This document shows, one piece after another, positions 35,714 through 44,513 of a stretch of 64,000 nucleotides of DNA. A model generated the notes under the pieces. It saw nothing but the letters and a program-made list of their open reading frames with translations, did not search any database and had not been told where the DNA came from. The stretch lies in assembly GCF_005502745.1 (NCBI RefSeq), contig NZ_SCNL01000007.1, positions 62,001 through 126,000 on the forward strand, read 5' to 3'. This stretch comes from Sphingomonas sp. 3P27F8. GTDB taxonomy: Bacteria > Pseudomonadota > Alphaproteobacteria > Sphingomonadales > Sphingomonadaceae. The stretch's first letter is position 1, and every line of letters starts with the position of its first letter. The position numbers and the translations under genes are program-made.

Positions 35714-35872
35714 TCAACAACAGACATGGGCGGTTGGGACGCGGATGCGCGATCGTCAGAATGTGCGACCGGCCGGGTTCCCCCCCGACTGCGTCACCGA
35801 ACGGATCGCACCCGCAATCGGCACAACGCTAGAACAAGAACGTAGCGCTCCTGTTTTTGCGGCGCAGCAGAG

Positions 35873-36202
35873 TCAATCGGCGCAGATCGTTTCAGCGGCG
35901 AACCGTTTCGCCTGCGGGATATCCAGAGCAACCACCCAGAGATCCGGGTCTCGCTGCCGCCGGCGTGCCCAGTAATTGTCGATCGATTCGTCCGCCGCGG
36001 ACGCCGGGCCGGTCGAGATCAAAGCCGTCCCGCCATCAGGGCCGATCCCGCGCTCGAGCACCGCCGACTGCTGCTCGTCAATGACGAGGATCGCCCCCGC
36101 TTGTGCGTCCCCCCGCGCCCGAACCACCGCGATCCCGCCCGCGTCGTTCACCCGCTGTAATAGCGCACTGACCAGAATATGTGTCGGCAGCCGCGCGTTC
36201 AT
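35873..36202 (-). CDS. DUF1491 family protein
   Basis: A 109-residue soluble protein of DUF1491, a family seen almost only in alphaproteobacteria. Conserved pieces are HILVSALLQRVNDAGGIAVVRARGDAQAGAILV and the end RRQRDPDLWVVALDI. Its function is unknown. The ATG overlaps the stop of the thioesterase gene (ATGA 36199-36202), so it is cotranslated with that gene and ptsN. Confidence 0.82.
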   Translation of the reverse strand: MNARLPTHILVSALLQRVNDAGGIAVVRARGDAQAGAILVIDEQQSAVLERGIGPDGGTALISTGPASAADESIDNYWARRRQRDPDLWVVALDIPQAKRFAAETICAD

Positions 36203-36663
36203 GCCATGCGATAACCGGGAAGACCCGCGAGCGCGATCCTGCTGCGCATGAACGTTCCTGTGCCGCGCGCCACTTCCTCACCCTCCGCGTCGATCAGCCG
36301 CGCATCCCCAACGAACACACGTCGATGGCCGCTGATCCAGCGGCCCTCCGCCACGATCGGCCCCTCCGGCAGCGGACGGGTGAACAAAAGGCTGAATTGC
36401 GTGGTGAGCAGGAATCGATCGGTCACCAGACTGTTGCAGGCGTAAAAGGCCGCGTCATCGAGCATCTTGAAATACGCGGTGCCGTGGGTCGCGCCGCCGG
36501 CATGAAAATGGCGCTGATCGACGGTGAACCGGATGCGCGCGACGCCGGCGTCGACAATTTCGAGCGTCGATTCAAAGAATCGGTTTATCGGCGCCGCAAC
36601 ATAGAGCGACTCCAGCGCGCGGAAATGCGCCGGCGCGCCTTCAGGAAGCTTCACGCGCTTCAT
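36199..36663 (-). CDS. PaaI-type hotdog thioesterase
   Basis: A 154-residue single hotdog domain. The pattern HFHAGGATHGTAYFKMLDDAAFYACNSL is the hotdog helix with active-site aspartate region, then LLTTQFSLLFTRPLPEGPIVAEGRWI and GRRVFVGDARLID-like strands. These enzymes hydrolyse acyl-CoA thioesters; the acyl group is unknown. Its start lies 23 bp inside the 3' end of ptsN, and it overlaps DUF1491 downstream. Confidence 0.85.
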   Translation of the reverse strand: MKRVKLPEGAPAHFRALESLYVAAPINRFFESTLEIVDAGVARIRFTVDQRHFHAGGATHGTAYFKMLDDAAFYACNSLVTDRFLLTTQFSLLFTRPLPEGPIVAEGRWISGHRRVFVGDARLIDAEGEEVARGTGTFMRSRIALAGLPGYRMA

Positions 36664-37111
36664 CCGCCGTCAACAATGCATAGAAAGCGTCTCGCGAGCC
36701 CGCGCCGCGCAACTTGTCCACGAACGCGCGATTGCGGAATTTGCGCGAAACGCGCGCCAGCGCCTTCAGATGCTCCGCCCCCGCATTCGGCGGTGACAGC
36801 ATCGCGACAACGATATCAACCGGCACGTCGTCCACCGCGGCGAAGTCGATCGGCTTCGCAAGCCGCGCAACCAGCAACGCGATGCGCGGGATGCCGGGAA
36901 TCCGGGCGTGGGGAATTGCTACGCCACCGCCGAAACCGGTCGAGCCAAGCTTCTCGCGCTCGGCAAGCGCGGCACTGATCGTCACCGGATCAAGCGCCAA
37001 CGCTTTCCCGGTGACGGCCGCGATATGCTGGAACAGCGCCTTCTTGCCCGAGGCGGCTACGTCGACAAGAATGAAGTCGTGCGACAACAGGTCGCTGAGA
37101 TCACTGGTCAT
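36641..37111 (-). CDS. ptsN: PTS IIA-like nitrogen regulatory protein PtsN
   Basis: A 156-residue EIIA-Ntr protein, a phosphoacceptor of the nitrogen PTS (PtsP-NPr-PtsN) that regulates potassium transport and metabolism. The phosphorylated histidine is in GVAIPHARIPGIPRI near 68. The start ATG 37111 gives MTSDLSDLLSHDFILVDV, the family N-terminus. It lies 17 bp after hpf, the usual hpf-ptsN order; rpoN is not beside them here. Confidence 0.93.
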   Translation of the reverse strand: MTSDLSDLLSHDFILVDVAASGKKALFQHIAAVTGKALALDPVTISAALAEREKLGSTGFGGGVAIPHARIPGIPRIALLVARLAKPIDFAAVDDVPVDIVVAMLSPPNAGAEHLKALARVSRKFRNRAFVDKLRGAGSRDAFYALLTADEAREAS

Positions 37112-37127
37112 CGATATTTTGCTTCCC

Positions 37128-37712
37128 TCAGCGTGCTCGCTGCGGTTCGACCCAGCCGATCGTCCCGTCACCACGGCGATAGACCATGTTATAGGCGCCC
37201 GTGCCGGAATTGCGGAAGAGCAATGCCTGGGTGTTTCGCAGATCGAGCATCATCACCGCATCGGAAACGCTGGCATCAGGCACGTCGACACGCGTTTCGG
37301 CGACGATCAGCGGCGCATCGCCGGCCTCATCTTCCTGAGGGGTTTCGGCGAACAGCGTATAGCCCGCGTTGTCATAGCCATTGGCCTCCGCCAGTTCGGC
37401 AGCCTTGTCGGCCTGCCGATCCTTCAGGCGGCGCATGTAGCGGCGGAGCTGCGTCTCGATCTTCGCCGCCGCGCCGTCAAAGGCGAGATGCGCGTCCTGC
37501 GCATCGTTGCGCCCCTTCAGCACCAGGCCCTTCATTACATGCGCGACGATATCGCAGGTGAACCCCGCATCGCGCGGACCTTTGCCGAAGGTGACTTCGG
37601 CCGACAGCGCGCGCGAGAAATACTTGTCCGCGATGCCCTGGAGCCGCTCGTCGACATGGGTCTTGAGCGCGTCGCCCGTGGCGACCTGATGACCAGAAAC
37701 GCGGATATCCAT
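37128..37712 (-). CDS. hpf: Ribosome hibernation promoting factor, long form
   Basis: A 194-residue long HPF that joins 70S ribosomes as inactive dimers in stationary phase. The N-terminal YfiA/RaiA domain (MDIRVSGHQVATGDALKTHVDERL to about 100) is followed by a linker and the C-terminal dimerisation domain (VSDAVMMLDLRNTQALLFRNSGTG). HPF and PtsN being together matches many proteobacteria. Confidence 0.94.
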   Translation of the reverse strand: MDIRVSGHQVATGDALKTHVDERLQGIADKYFSRALSAEVTFGKGPRDAGFTCDIVAHVMKGLVLKGRNDAQDAHLAFDGAAAKIETQLRRYMRRLKDRQADKAAELAEANGYDNAGYTLFAETPQEDEAGDAPLIVAETRVDVPDASVSDAVMMLDLRNTQALLFRNSGTGAYNMVYRRGDGTIGWVEPQRAR

Positions 37713-37766
37713 ATTCTCTTCTCCACTTGTTGCGACACCGGATATTTCCCGTGTGCCGAATGTGCG

Positions 37767-38459
37767 TCATGCTGACGCGTCGTTCCCCCAAATCGGGTTC
37801 TTCACCCTCCCCATGAACGCAGCATGCGCGGCAAGTTCCGCCTCGCTCACCGAAAAAACGCGGGCCGGACGCACGACAGAGCTGACCCGAGCCTGTCCCT
37901 GACCAGTCGCTTCCACGACAATCTCGCTGACAAGGCCGAGACCGATCTGCCGCCCGCCCGTCAGCTCGACATAGACCTGCGCGAGCAGTTGTGCGTCAAG
38001 CAGTGCACCGTGCAATACGCGATGCGATCGATCGATCCCGAACCGCGAACAGAGCGCGTCCAGCGTATGTTTGGCGCCAGGGTGCTTCGAGCGCGCAATG
38101 TTCAACGTATCGACCATCCGCGTGGTGCACACCGGCGGACGGCCGCATTGCCTCAGCTCGCCGTTCAGAAAACCGAAATCGAACCCGGCGTTATGCGCGA
38201 CGAGCGGCGCATCGCCGATAAATTCGAGCAGCGCTTCGACCGTATCGGGGAAGCGCGGCTTGTCCGAAAGGAATGCGTCGGACAGGCCGTGAACCGCGAA
38301 TGCCTCCGCCGGCATCGGCCGATCGGGATTGTAATAAGCGTGAAAGGTGCGCCCCGTCTCGACCCGGTTGAAAATTTCGACACAACCGATTTCGACCATC
38401 CGATCTCCGCCGGAAAAACTCAGCCCGGTCGTTTCGGTATCGAACACTATCTCCCGCAT
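37767..38459 (-). CDS. dnaQ: DNA polymerase III subunit epsilon
   Basis: A 230-residue 3'-5' proofreading exonuclease of the replicative polymerase. DEDDh motifs: Exo I FDTETTGLSFSGGD at the N-terminus, Exo II VAHNAGFDFGFLNGEL near 90, Exo III HGALLDAQLLAQVY near 150. The C-terminal tail after 175 (with VFSVSEAELAAHAAFMGRV) should bind the alpha subunit. It lies 7 bp after coaE. Confidence 0.95.
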   Translation of the reverse strand: MREIVFDTETTGLSFSGGDRMVEIGCVEIFNRVETGRTFHAYYNPDRPMPAEAFAVHGLSDAFLSDKPRFPDTVEALLEFIGDAPLVAHNAGFDFGFLNGELRQCGRPPVCTTRMVDTLNIARSKHPGAKHTLDALCSRFGIDRSHRVLHGALLDAQLLAQVYVELTGGRQIGLGLVSEIVVEATGQGQARVSSVVRPARVFSVSEAELAAHAAFMGRVKNPIWGNDASA

Positions 38460-38466
38460 GCGCCCG

Positions 38467-39060
38467 TTATCGGCCTGTCTGGCGCGACAGGCAAGCGATC
38501 ACCGCGCGCACCGCGGCGCGGGTCTCCTCGATCGGCACATCGGTGGGGATGACGAAATCGGCGCGCGCGCGCTTATCGGCGTCGTGCATCTGGCGGGCGA
38601 GGATCGCATCGAACTTCTCCGGCGTCATCCCCGGGCGCTCGAGGGTCCGCGCACGCTGAACGTCCGGCGCGGCGGAAACCACCACCACCTTGTCCACCGC
38701 TTTCTCGCCGCCGGTCTCGAACAATAACGGGATATCGAACAGCACCATCGCAGCATCGGCATGATCGGCGAGAAATCCCGCGCGCTCCGCCCCCACGGCA
38801 GGGTGAACGATCGCCTCAAGCGCCTTCATCGCGACATCATCGCCCAGCACTGCGGCGCCAAGCTTCTGCCGGTCAACGCCGTTCCGGCTGGTGGTGCCGG
38901 GAAAGCGGGACTCGATCGCAGCGACGAGTGATCCGCCTGCTCCCTGCAGCCGATGGACCGCCGCATCCGCATCGAACAAAGGAACGCCTTCCTCTGCGAA
39001 CATTGCCGCGACGGTGGATTTTCCCATCCCGATCGACCCCGTGAGGCCAAGCTTTATCAT
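38467..39060 (-). CDS. coaE: Dephospho-CoA kinase
   Basis: A 197-residue enzyme that phosphorylates the 3'-OH of dephospho-CoA, the final step to CoA. The P-loop is [17 protein letters not shown] and [10 protein letters not shown] is the substrate-binding DAD motif. [19 protein letters not shown] is the lid region. Its ATG overlaps the aroE stop as ATGA (39057-39060). Confidence 0.95.
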   Translation of the reverse strand: MIKLGLTGSIGMGKSTVAAMFAEEGVPLFDADAAVHRLQGAGGSLVAAIESRFPGTTSRNGVDRQKLGAAVLGDDVAMKALEAIVHPAVGAERAGFLADHADAAMVLFDIPLLFETGGEKAVDKVVVVSAAPDVQRARTLERPGMTPEKFDAILARQMHDADKRARADFVIPTDVPIEETRAAVRAVIACLSRQTGR

Positions 39061-39869
39061 CGCATCAACAACGTGCGCAGCGCCGCGTCATGCGCGCGGG
39101 GGGCCGGCCGGCCGAAAAACAGTTCAAACGCCATCGCCGCCTGGCCGATCAGCATCTCAAGCCCGTCGATCGTTTCCAGACCGCGCGCCCCGGCTTGCCG
39201 CAGCAAAGCGGTTTCGAGCGGCGCATAGACGATATCGTAAACCACCGCGCCATCCGGCAACGGCGACAGATCGAGTTCGAGCGGCGGCTGCCCCTGCATG
39301 CCCAGCGCGCTGGTGTTGACGAGCAGCGCTGCCGGCGGAAGCGTCGCCGAAAGGGGCAGGGCATCACCCTTCAGGCCGAACCGCGCGAGCAGGGCCGCGC
39401 CCTTCAACGGGCTGCGGTTGAGGACGGTGACATGCCCGGCGCCCGCACGCGCGAGGGCGAACAGCACAGCGCGCGCCGCGCCGCCCGCCCCGATCACCAC
39501 CACCGGGGCACCGGCAAGGTCGATCTCCGCAATCGGCGCATAGAATCCTGCGGCATCGGTATTGGTGCCGAACACGCGCCCCTCGGCATCGCGAACGATC
39601 GTGTTCATCGCGCCGATCGACGCACGCACATCGCCCGGATCGTCCACCAGATCGAGCATCGCGATCTTGTGCGGAATCGTGACGTTGCACCCTCGCCACG
39701 CCGCATCATTCCGCCTGTCGGCGAGGAAGCGCGGCAGATCGTCCGCCACGACATGTGTCGCGCGGTACTCCGCGTCGATTCCCAGCTTCTCCAGCCAGAA
39801 TTCATGGATCAGCGGCGATTTGGAATGGGCGATCGGATCGCCGATCACCTCGGCATAGGGTCTCGTCAT
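39057..39869 (-). CDS. aroE: Shikimate dehydrogenase
   Basis: A 270-residue NADP-dependent enzyme of the shikimate pathway. The N-terminal substrate domain has [16 protein letters not shown] and the catalytic lysine in NVTIPHK; NADP is held at [16 protein letters not shown] and [20 protein letters not shown] closes the fold. Start ATG 39869 overlaps the maf stop as ATGA; the frame continues upstream, antisense-like, and is not used. Confidence 0.95.
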   Translation of the reverse strand: MTRPYAEVIGDPIAHSKSPLIHEFWLEKLGIDAEYRATHVVADDLPRFLADRRNDAAWRGCNVTIPHKIAMLDLVDDPGDVRASIGAMNTIVRDAEGRVFGTNTDAAGFYAPIAEIDLAGAPVVVIGAGGAARAVLFALARAGAGHVTVLNRSPLKGAALLARFGLKGDALPLSATLPPAALLVNTSALGMQGQPPLELDLSPLPDGAVVYDIVYAPLETALLRQAGARGLETIDGLEMLIGQAAMAFELFFGRPAPRAHDAALRTLLMR

Positions 39870-40456
39870 ACCAGCAGCACTCCGCGTTCGCGCAGATAGG
39901 ACAACACCGGCAGCAAAGGCATGCCCAGCACGGTGAACTGGCTGCCCTCGATCCGGCTGAACAACTGCACGCCCGGTCCTTCGACGCGGTAGCAGCCGAC
40001 GCAACCCGCGATCGCCGGCCACTCGACATCGAGATAAGCATGGATGAATGCCGGGGTCAGCGGCCGCACGAACATCCGCGCACGATCGACGTGCCGCCAC
40101 ACCGCACGGCCGCCCTCGGCGACCACCGCCGCACTCACCAGATCGTGGCGCTTGCCAGACATCAGCGACAGGTGCTCGGCCGCCTGCTCGCGCGTTACCG
40201 GCTTGTCGAGAATCGTGCCATCCTCCAGCACGGCAAGCGAATCCGATCCCAGGACCAGCGCCTGCGGCTCGCGCTGGGACACCTTCAGCGCCTTTAGCTC
40301 GGCCAGCGCATCGGCGAGATCGCGCGGACTTCGATCGGCGAGTGCCGCTTTCGCCGCCGCCTCATCAACATGCGCCGGCTGCGCCGTGAACGGGACGCCA
40401 GCCGCTTCCAGCATCGCGCAGCGCGACGCCGATTGCGAGGCCAGGACCAGTTTCAT
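39866..40456 (-). CDS. maf: Maf-like nucleotide pyrophosphatase
   Basis: A 196-residue Maf/Ham1-like enzyme that hydrolyses nucleoside triphosphates, thought to remove non-canonical nucleotides. The N-terminus LVLASQSASRCAMLEAAGVPF is the Maf motif, GSDSLAVLEDG replaces the usual ADTVV site region, and SGKRHDLVSA is conserved. Overlaps ppsR upstream and aroE downstream by ATGA. Maf subclass cannot be settled by eye. Confidence 0.92.
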   Translation of the reverse strand: MKLVLASQSASRCAMLEAAGVPFTAQPAHVDEAAAKAALADRSPRDLADALAELKALKVSQREPQALVLGSDSLAVLEDGTILDKPVTREQAAEHLSLMSGKRHDLVSAAVVAEGGRAVWRHVDRARMFVRPLTPAFIHAYLDVEWPAIAGCVGCYRVEGPGVQLFSRIEGSQFTVLGMPLLPVLSYLRERGVLLV

Positions 40457-41283
40457 TGCTCGCCCCCGCCAGGATTGCCGCGATGCTCGTTGCACAGCGA
40501 GATGATCGCCGCCGCCGTCTCCTCGATCGACCGGCGTGTGACGTCGATTACCGGCCAGCCATTGTCGGTGAACATCCGCCGGGCAAAGGCAATTTCCTTG
40601 GTAACCGCCTCCTGATCGACATATGCCGTCTGCGGTGTCTGGTTGAGCGACAGCAGCCGGTTGCGACGGACCTGGATCAGCCGGTCCGCACTGGTGGTCA
40701 GCCCGACGATCAACGGGTTCCTGAGCGAATAAAGTATTGCCGGCGGCGGGCTTTCCACGACGATCGGGATATTGGCGACCTTGTAGCCGCGATTGGCGAG
40801 ATAGATCGACGTCGGCGTCTTGGACGAACGGCTGACGCCCGCGAGCACGATATCCGCCTGCTCCCAATCCTCGGCGCCGATCCCGTCATCATGCGCGATC
40901 GTGAACTGGATCGCATCCACCCGCTCGAAATAGGCCGCGTCGAGCGCATGCTGCCGCCCCGGTCGCCCCTTCGCCTGCTGCCCGAGCAGATCAGTAAGCG
41001 AATCGGTGACCTGATCGAGCGGCGCCACCATCGGCAGCCCAAGCGACTGGCATCGCTGCTCCAGCGCGCCGCGGGTCGCGGGGTTCACCAGCGTATAGAT
41101 TACCAGACCGGGATTCTGGGCGATCTCCTGCAGGATACGATCGAGATGCGTTTCCGTGCGCACCATTGGCCAGAAATGGCGCACCGTTTCGACATCATCG
41201 AACTGCGCGAGCGCCGCTTTCGCGATATTCTCCAGCGTCTCGCCGGTCGAATCCGAAAGCAAGTGCAGGTGAAGCCTCACCAT
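40453..41283 (-). CDS. ppsR: Pyruvate, phosphate dikinase/PEP synthase regulatory protein (DUF299)
   Basis: A 276-residue bifunctional kinase-pyrophosphorylase that switches PPDK or PEP synthase by ADP-dependent phosphorylation. Start chosen at ATG 41283, giving the family N-terminus MVRLHLHLLSDSTGETLENIAKAAL; five codons upstream is another ATG. The P-loop-like GVSRSSKTPTSIYLANRGYK near 155 is diagnostic. In Caulobacter the homologue (RP001) borders the replication origin, as here. Confidence 0.93.
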   Translation of the reverse strand: MVRLHLHLLSDSTGETLENIAKAALAQFDDVETVRHFWPMVRTETHLDRILQEIAQNPGLVIYTLVNPATRGALEQRCQSLGLPMVAPLDQVTDSLTDLLGQQAKGRPGRQHALDAAYFERVDAIQFTIAHDDGIGAEDWEQADIVLAGVSRSSKTPTSIYLANRGYKVANIPIVVESPPPAILYSLRNPLIVGLTTSADRLIQVRRNRLLSLNQTPQTAYVDQEAVTKEIAFARRMFTDNGWPVIDVTRRSIEETAAAIISLCNEHRGNPGGGEQ

Positions 41284-41297
41284 CGACGGTACGACCA

Positions 41298-41306
41298 TGT
41301 GGATAA
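41298..41306 (-). promoter_or_regulatory. DnaA box 1 (perfect)
   Basis: TGTGGATAA, the complement of TTATCCACA, next to the ppsR 5' end. Confidence 0.75.
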
Positions 41307-41308
41307 CA

Positions 41309-41317
41309 TGCGGATAA
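41309..41317 (-). promoter_or_regulatory. DnaA box 2 (one mismatch)
   Basis: TGCGGATAA, one mismatch, exactly 11 bases after box 1, i.e. on the same face of the helix. Confidence 0.55.
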
Positions 41318-41420
41318 GCGCTAGCGTAAGCTCAACCGTCCGCCAACCCGGATCGGGCGCGGGGGATAACGCGTGATTCGTCCACAAACCGGCCCACGGC
41401 CCCGCTGTTCCTCCACAGTC

Positions 41421-41429
41421 TGTGGATTA
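41421..41429 (-). promoter_or_regulatory. DnaA box 3 (one mismatch)
   Basis: TGTGGATTA, one mismatch; together with TCCTCCACA on the opposite strand (41409-41417) it makes the CCACAG-T-CTGTGG inverted repeat. Confidence 0.6.
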
Positions 41430-41574
41430 TGGGGATGGAGATTTCCGAATCCGTGCGATTCAGCCACTGTCGCGCGGTCAAGCTGTTGGCATTTCCGGCA
41501 CTGACGCATAAGCCCCGCAACCCACGCGCCTACTGCATCAACAACCTCTTTGAATCCCTTATTATTGAAGAAGG

Positions 41575-42606
41575 ATGCACTTCCCGGTGACCAAGGCCCT
41601 GCTCAATGTCCTGAAGGGTGAGAAGTCCGCCATTCCACCGATGTGGCTGATGCGACAGGCGGGGCGATACCTTCCCGAATATCGCGCACTGCGGGCTGAA
41701 AAAGGTGGATTCCTGGCACTCGCGACCGATCCCGCGGCAGCGGCCGAGGTCACGCTGCAGCCGATCCGCCGCTTCGGTTTCGATGGCGCGATCCTGTTCT
41801 CGGACATATTGATGGTGCCCTGGGCGCTGGGGCAGGATCTCACCTTCGGTGCCGGCGAGGGGCCGCGTCTTTCCCCGGCGCTCATCGATCATCCGTTGGG
41901 CGCGCTCGAGCGGGCTCAGGCGCGGCTCGATCCGGTTTATCAGACGGTCGCGCGGGTCAAGAGACAGCTTCCGGCCGAGACGACCTTCCTCGGCTTTGCT
42001 GGCAGCCCCTGGACCGTCGCCACCTACATGGTTGCCGGGCAGGGCAGCCGCGACCAGGGCGAGACACGCAGCTTCGCCTATCGCGATCCGGTTGCGTTCG
42101 ACGCGATCATCGCGGCGATCGTCTCGATGACGGTCGACTATCTGTCGCGGCAGATCGAGGCCGGCGTGGAAGCGGTGCAACTGTTCGACAGCTGGGCGGG
42201 CAGCCTGTCGCCTGAACAGTTCGACCGTTGGGTCATCGCGCCCAACGCGGCGATCGTGCACGCGCTGAAGGAGCGCCACGCGGAGACGCCGATCATCGGC
42301 TTTCCCAAAGGTGCAGGGGGCAAGCTGCCTGCCTATGCCATCGGGACGAACGTGGACGCGATCGGGCTGGACGAAACGGTCGATCCGCGCTGGGCCGATG
42401 CCGTGTTACCGCCGGGAATGCCGGTGCAGGGCAATCTCGATCCGCTGGCGCTGGAGACGGGGGGCGATGCGCTGTCGCGGGGAATCGATCGGGTGCTTGA
42501 AGCATTTCGCGATCGGCCACACATCTTCAATCTCGGCCACGGCATCGGCCAGCACACGCCGATCGCCCATGTCGAGCAACTCGTGGCGCGGGTGAGGAGA
42601 AACTGA
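41575..42606 (+). CDS. hemE: Uroporphyrinogen decarboxylase
   Basis: A 343-residue enzyme that removes four acetate carboxyls from uroporphyrinogen III to give coproporphyrinogen III. Family motif MWLMRQAGRYLPEYR near residue 23 and FSDILMVPWALGQ near 79. HIFNLGHGIGQHTPI ends the barrel. Adjacent to the origin as in Caulobacter, and coupled to hemJ (stop TGA shares A with ATG). Confidence 0.96.
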   Translation: MHFPVTKALLNVLKGEKSAIPPMWLMRQAGRYLPEYRALRAEKGGFLALATDPAAAAEVTLQPIRRFGFDGAILFSDILMVPWALGQDLTFGAGEGPRLSPALIDHPLGALERAQARLDPVYQTVARVKRQLPAETTFLGFAGSPWTVATYMVAGQGSRDQGETRSFAYRDPVAFDAIIAAIVSMTVDYLSRQIEAGVEAVQLFDSWAGSLSPEQFDRWVIAPNAAIVHALKERHAETPIIGFPKGAGGKLPAYAIGTNVDAIGLDETVDPRWADAVLPPGMPVQGNLDPLALETGGDALSRGIDRVLEAFRDRPHIFNLGHGIGQHTPIAHVEQLVARVRRN

Positions 42607-43064
42607 TGCAGCCGGGATTTCTGGGCGCGGCCTATGACTGGGTGAAGGCCGGGCATGTGATCTTCGTGATCTTCTGGATGGCCGGCATGTTCATGTTGCC
42701 GCGTTACCTGGTCTATCATCAGGAAGGCCTTGCCGATCCCGCCGACGCCGCGCGTTGGGTGGAACGGGAACGCCGCTTGCGCAGCATTATCCTGACGCCG
42801 GCGATGGTGCTCGTCTGGGTGTTCGGCGTGCTGCTTGCGATCAATCTTGGATTGCTGGCGGGTGCGCCCGGTCTCGGCTGGCTCCATGCCAAGATCGCGA
42901 TTGTCGTGCTGCTTTCGGGCTACCACGGCTGGGCGGTCGGATATTCCAGGAAGCTGGCGGCGGGAAGGCCGACGCTGAGCAACCGGACATTGCGGATGAT
43001 GAACGAGGTGCCGGCGCTGGCCGCTACACTGACCGTGATTCTCGTGATGGTGCGCCCGTTCTGA
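42606..43064 (+). CDS. hemJ: Protoporphyrinogen oxidase HemJ-like (CopD/UPF0093 family)
   Basis: A 152-residue protein with four membrane helices. Signature strings are WVKAGHVIFVIFWMAGMFMLPRYLVYH, with a conserved histidine, WLHAKIAIVVLLSGYHGW and MMNEVPALAATLTVILVMVRPF at the C-terminus. HemJ oxidises protoporphyrinogen IX in many alphaproteobacteria that lack HemG/HemY. Overlap with hemE supports a heme role. Confidence 0.9.
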   Translation: MQPGFLGAAYDWVKAGHVIFVIFWMAGMFMLPRYLVYHQEGLADPADAARWVERERRLRSIILTPAMVLVWVFGVLLAINLGLLAGAPGLGWLHAKIAIVVLLSGYHGWAVGYSRKLAAGRPTLSNRTLRMMNEVPALAATLTVILVMVRPF

Positions 43065-43083
43065 TCTGCTTGCCCTTCGTATC

Positions 43084-43111
43084 TTGACTTGCCGGCGGCC
43101 TCTTCCTAGGT
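43084..43111 (+). promoter_or_regulatory. Candidate rho promoter
   Basis: TTGACT (43084-43089), 16-base spacer, CTAGGT (43106-43111). This would give a leader of about 105 bases before the rho ATG, in keeping with the known autogenous control of rho in other bacteria. Confidence 0.4.
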
Positions 43112-43223
43112 CGTCGCAACGGTGGTTCTTTCCTGTTCCGCCGCCTCCTTACAGCATCGTTCGCGAGCGTTATCCGCCGTCCGAGCTACCTCCCCCTGCC
43201 GATCCCATCGGGACGAGATACAT

Positions 43224-44480
43224 ATGCATTTGAAAGATTTGAAAAAGAAGGCTCCGGCGGAACTGGTCCAGCTGGCGGAGGAGCTTGGCGTCGAAGGCGC
43301 CTCCACGCTGCGCAAGCAGGATCTGATGTTCGCGATCCTTAAGGTTCAGGCCGAGAACGGCGACCAGATCATGGGTGAGGGCACGATCGAGGTGCTGGCC
43401 GACGGCTTCGGCTTCCTCCGCTCGCCGCAGGCGAATTATCTCGCCGGGCCCGACGATATCTACGTCTCGCCGAATCAGGTCCGCAAGTTCGGTCTGCGCA
43501 CCGGCGATACGGTGGAAGGCGAAATCCGCGCGCCGAAGGATGGGGAGCGCTATTTCGCGCTGACCAAGCTCACCAGCGTGAATTTCGAGGATCCCGATCG
43601 CGTTCGCCACCGCGTCAATTTCGACAACCTCACGCCGCTCTATCCCGACGAGCGGCTAAAGCTGGAAATCGAAGACCCCACGATCAAGGACAAGTCGGGC
43701 CGCGTGCTCGACGTGGTCGCGCCGATCGGGAAGGGGCAGCGCTGCCTGATCGTCGCGCCGCCGCGCGTCGGCAAGACGATCATGATGCAGAATATCGCCC
43801 GCGCGATCTCGCACAACCATCCCGAAGTGTTTCTGATCGTGCTGCTGATCGACGAACGGCCCGAGGAAGTTACAGATATGCAGCGCACGGTAAACGGCGA
43901 GGTGGTGTCCTCCACCTTCGACGAACCGGCGACACGCCACGTCCAGGTCGCGGAGATGGTGATCGAGAAGGCCAAGCGCCTCGTCGAACACAAGAAGGAC
44001 GTCGTCATTCTTCTCGATAACATCACCCGCCTCGGCCGCGCGTACAACACCGTCGTCCCCTCGTCGGGCAAGGTGCTGACCGGTGGTGTGGACGCCAACG
44101 CGCTGCAGCGGCCCAAGCGCTTCTTCGGCGCGGCGCGCAATATCGAGGAAGGCGGCAGCCTCACCATCATCTCCACGTCGCTGATCGATACCGGCAGCCG
44201 CATGGACGAAGTGATCTTCGAGGAGTTCAAGGGCACCGGCAACGCCGAAATCGTGCTTGATCGCAAGGTGGCGGACAAGCGCATCTTCCCGGCGATCGAC
44301 GTCGGCAAATCGGGCACGCGCAAGGAAGAACTGCTGGTCGAAAAGGGGCAGCTCTCCAAGATGTGGGTGCTGCGCCGCATCCTGATGCAGATGGGCACTG
44401 TCGATGCGATGGAATTCCTGCTCGGCAAGATGAAGGATTCCAAGACGAACGAGGATTTCTTCGACAGCATGAACCAGTAG
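43224..44480 (+). CDS. rho: Transcription termination factor Rho
   Basis: A 418-residue hexameric RNA helicase. The N-terminal Rho_N helix bundle ([21 protein letters not shown]), an RNA-binding cold-shock fold with [17 protein letters not shown], and the ATPase with Walker [12 protein letters not shown] and [15 protein letters not shown] 43224 follows the family start; the upstream open frame has no conserved sequence. It uses the promoter at 43084 by proposal. Confidence 0.97.
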   Translation: MHLKDLKKKAPAELVQLAEELGVEGASTLRKQDLMFAILKVQAENGDQIMGEGTIEVLADGFGFLRSPQANYLAGPDDIYVSPNQVRKFGLRTGDTVEGEIRAPKDGERYFALTKLTSVNFEDPDRVRHRVNFDNLTPLYPDERLKLEIEDPTIKDKSGRVLDVVAPIGKGQRCLIVAPPRVGKTIMMQNIARAISHNHPEVFLIVLLIDERPEEVTDMQRTVNGEVVSSTFDEPATRHVQVAEMVIEKAKRLVEHKKDVVILLDNITRLGRAYNTVVPSSGKVLTGGVDANALQRPKRFFGAARNIEEGGSLTIISTSLIDTGSRMDEVIFEEFKGTGNAEIVLDRKVADKRIFPAIDVGKSGTRKEELLVEKGQLSKMWVLRRILMQMGTVDAMEFLLGKMKDSKTNEDFFDSMNQ

Positions 44481-44488
44481 CGGTGTGA

Positions 44489-44513
44489 GCCCTGTGCCAG
44501 TTTGGCATGGGGC
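44489..44513 (+). terminator. Hairpin after rho
   Basis: GCCCTGTGCCA and TGGCATGGGGC pair over 11 bp (two G-U) around GTT, nine bases after the rho stop. Outer GGTG / CACC extends it loosely. No T tract follows. Confidence 0.5.

Larger units (their letters stand above)
41284..41574. other. oriC: Chromosomal replication origin (oriC) candidate
   Basis: A 291 bp gene-free gap between ppsR and hemE. It contains one perfect DnaA box (TGTGGATAA, 41298-41306), two one-mismatch boxes, two weaker ones, a CCACAG-T-CTGTGG inverted repeat at 41413-41425, four GANTC sites, and a more AT-rich stretch near hemE (41540-41574) that could unwind. The hemE/RP001 location is that of Caulobacter Cori. No CtrA TTAA-N7-TTAA sites were seen. 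Boundaries are approximate. Confidence 0.8.

Noticed and set aside
43122..43223. N-terminal extension of Rho from an upstream start
   Set aside because: The 34 extra residues are not Rho-like; ATG 43224 gives the family N-terminus.
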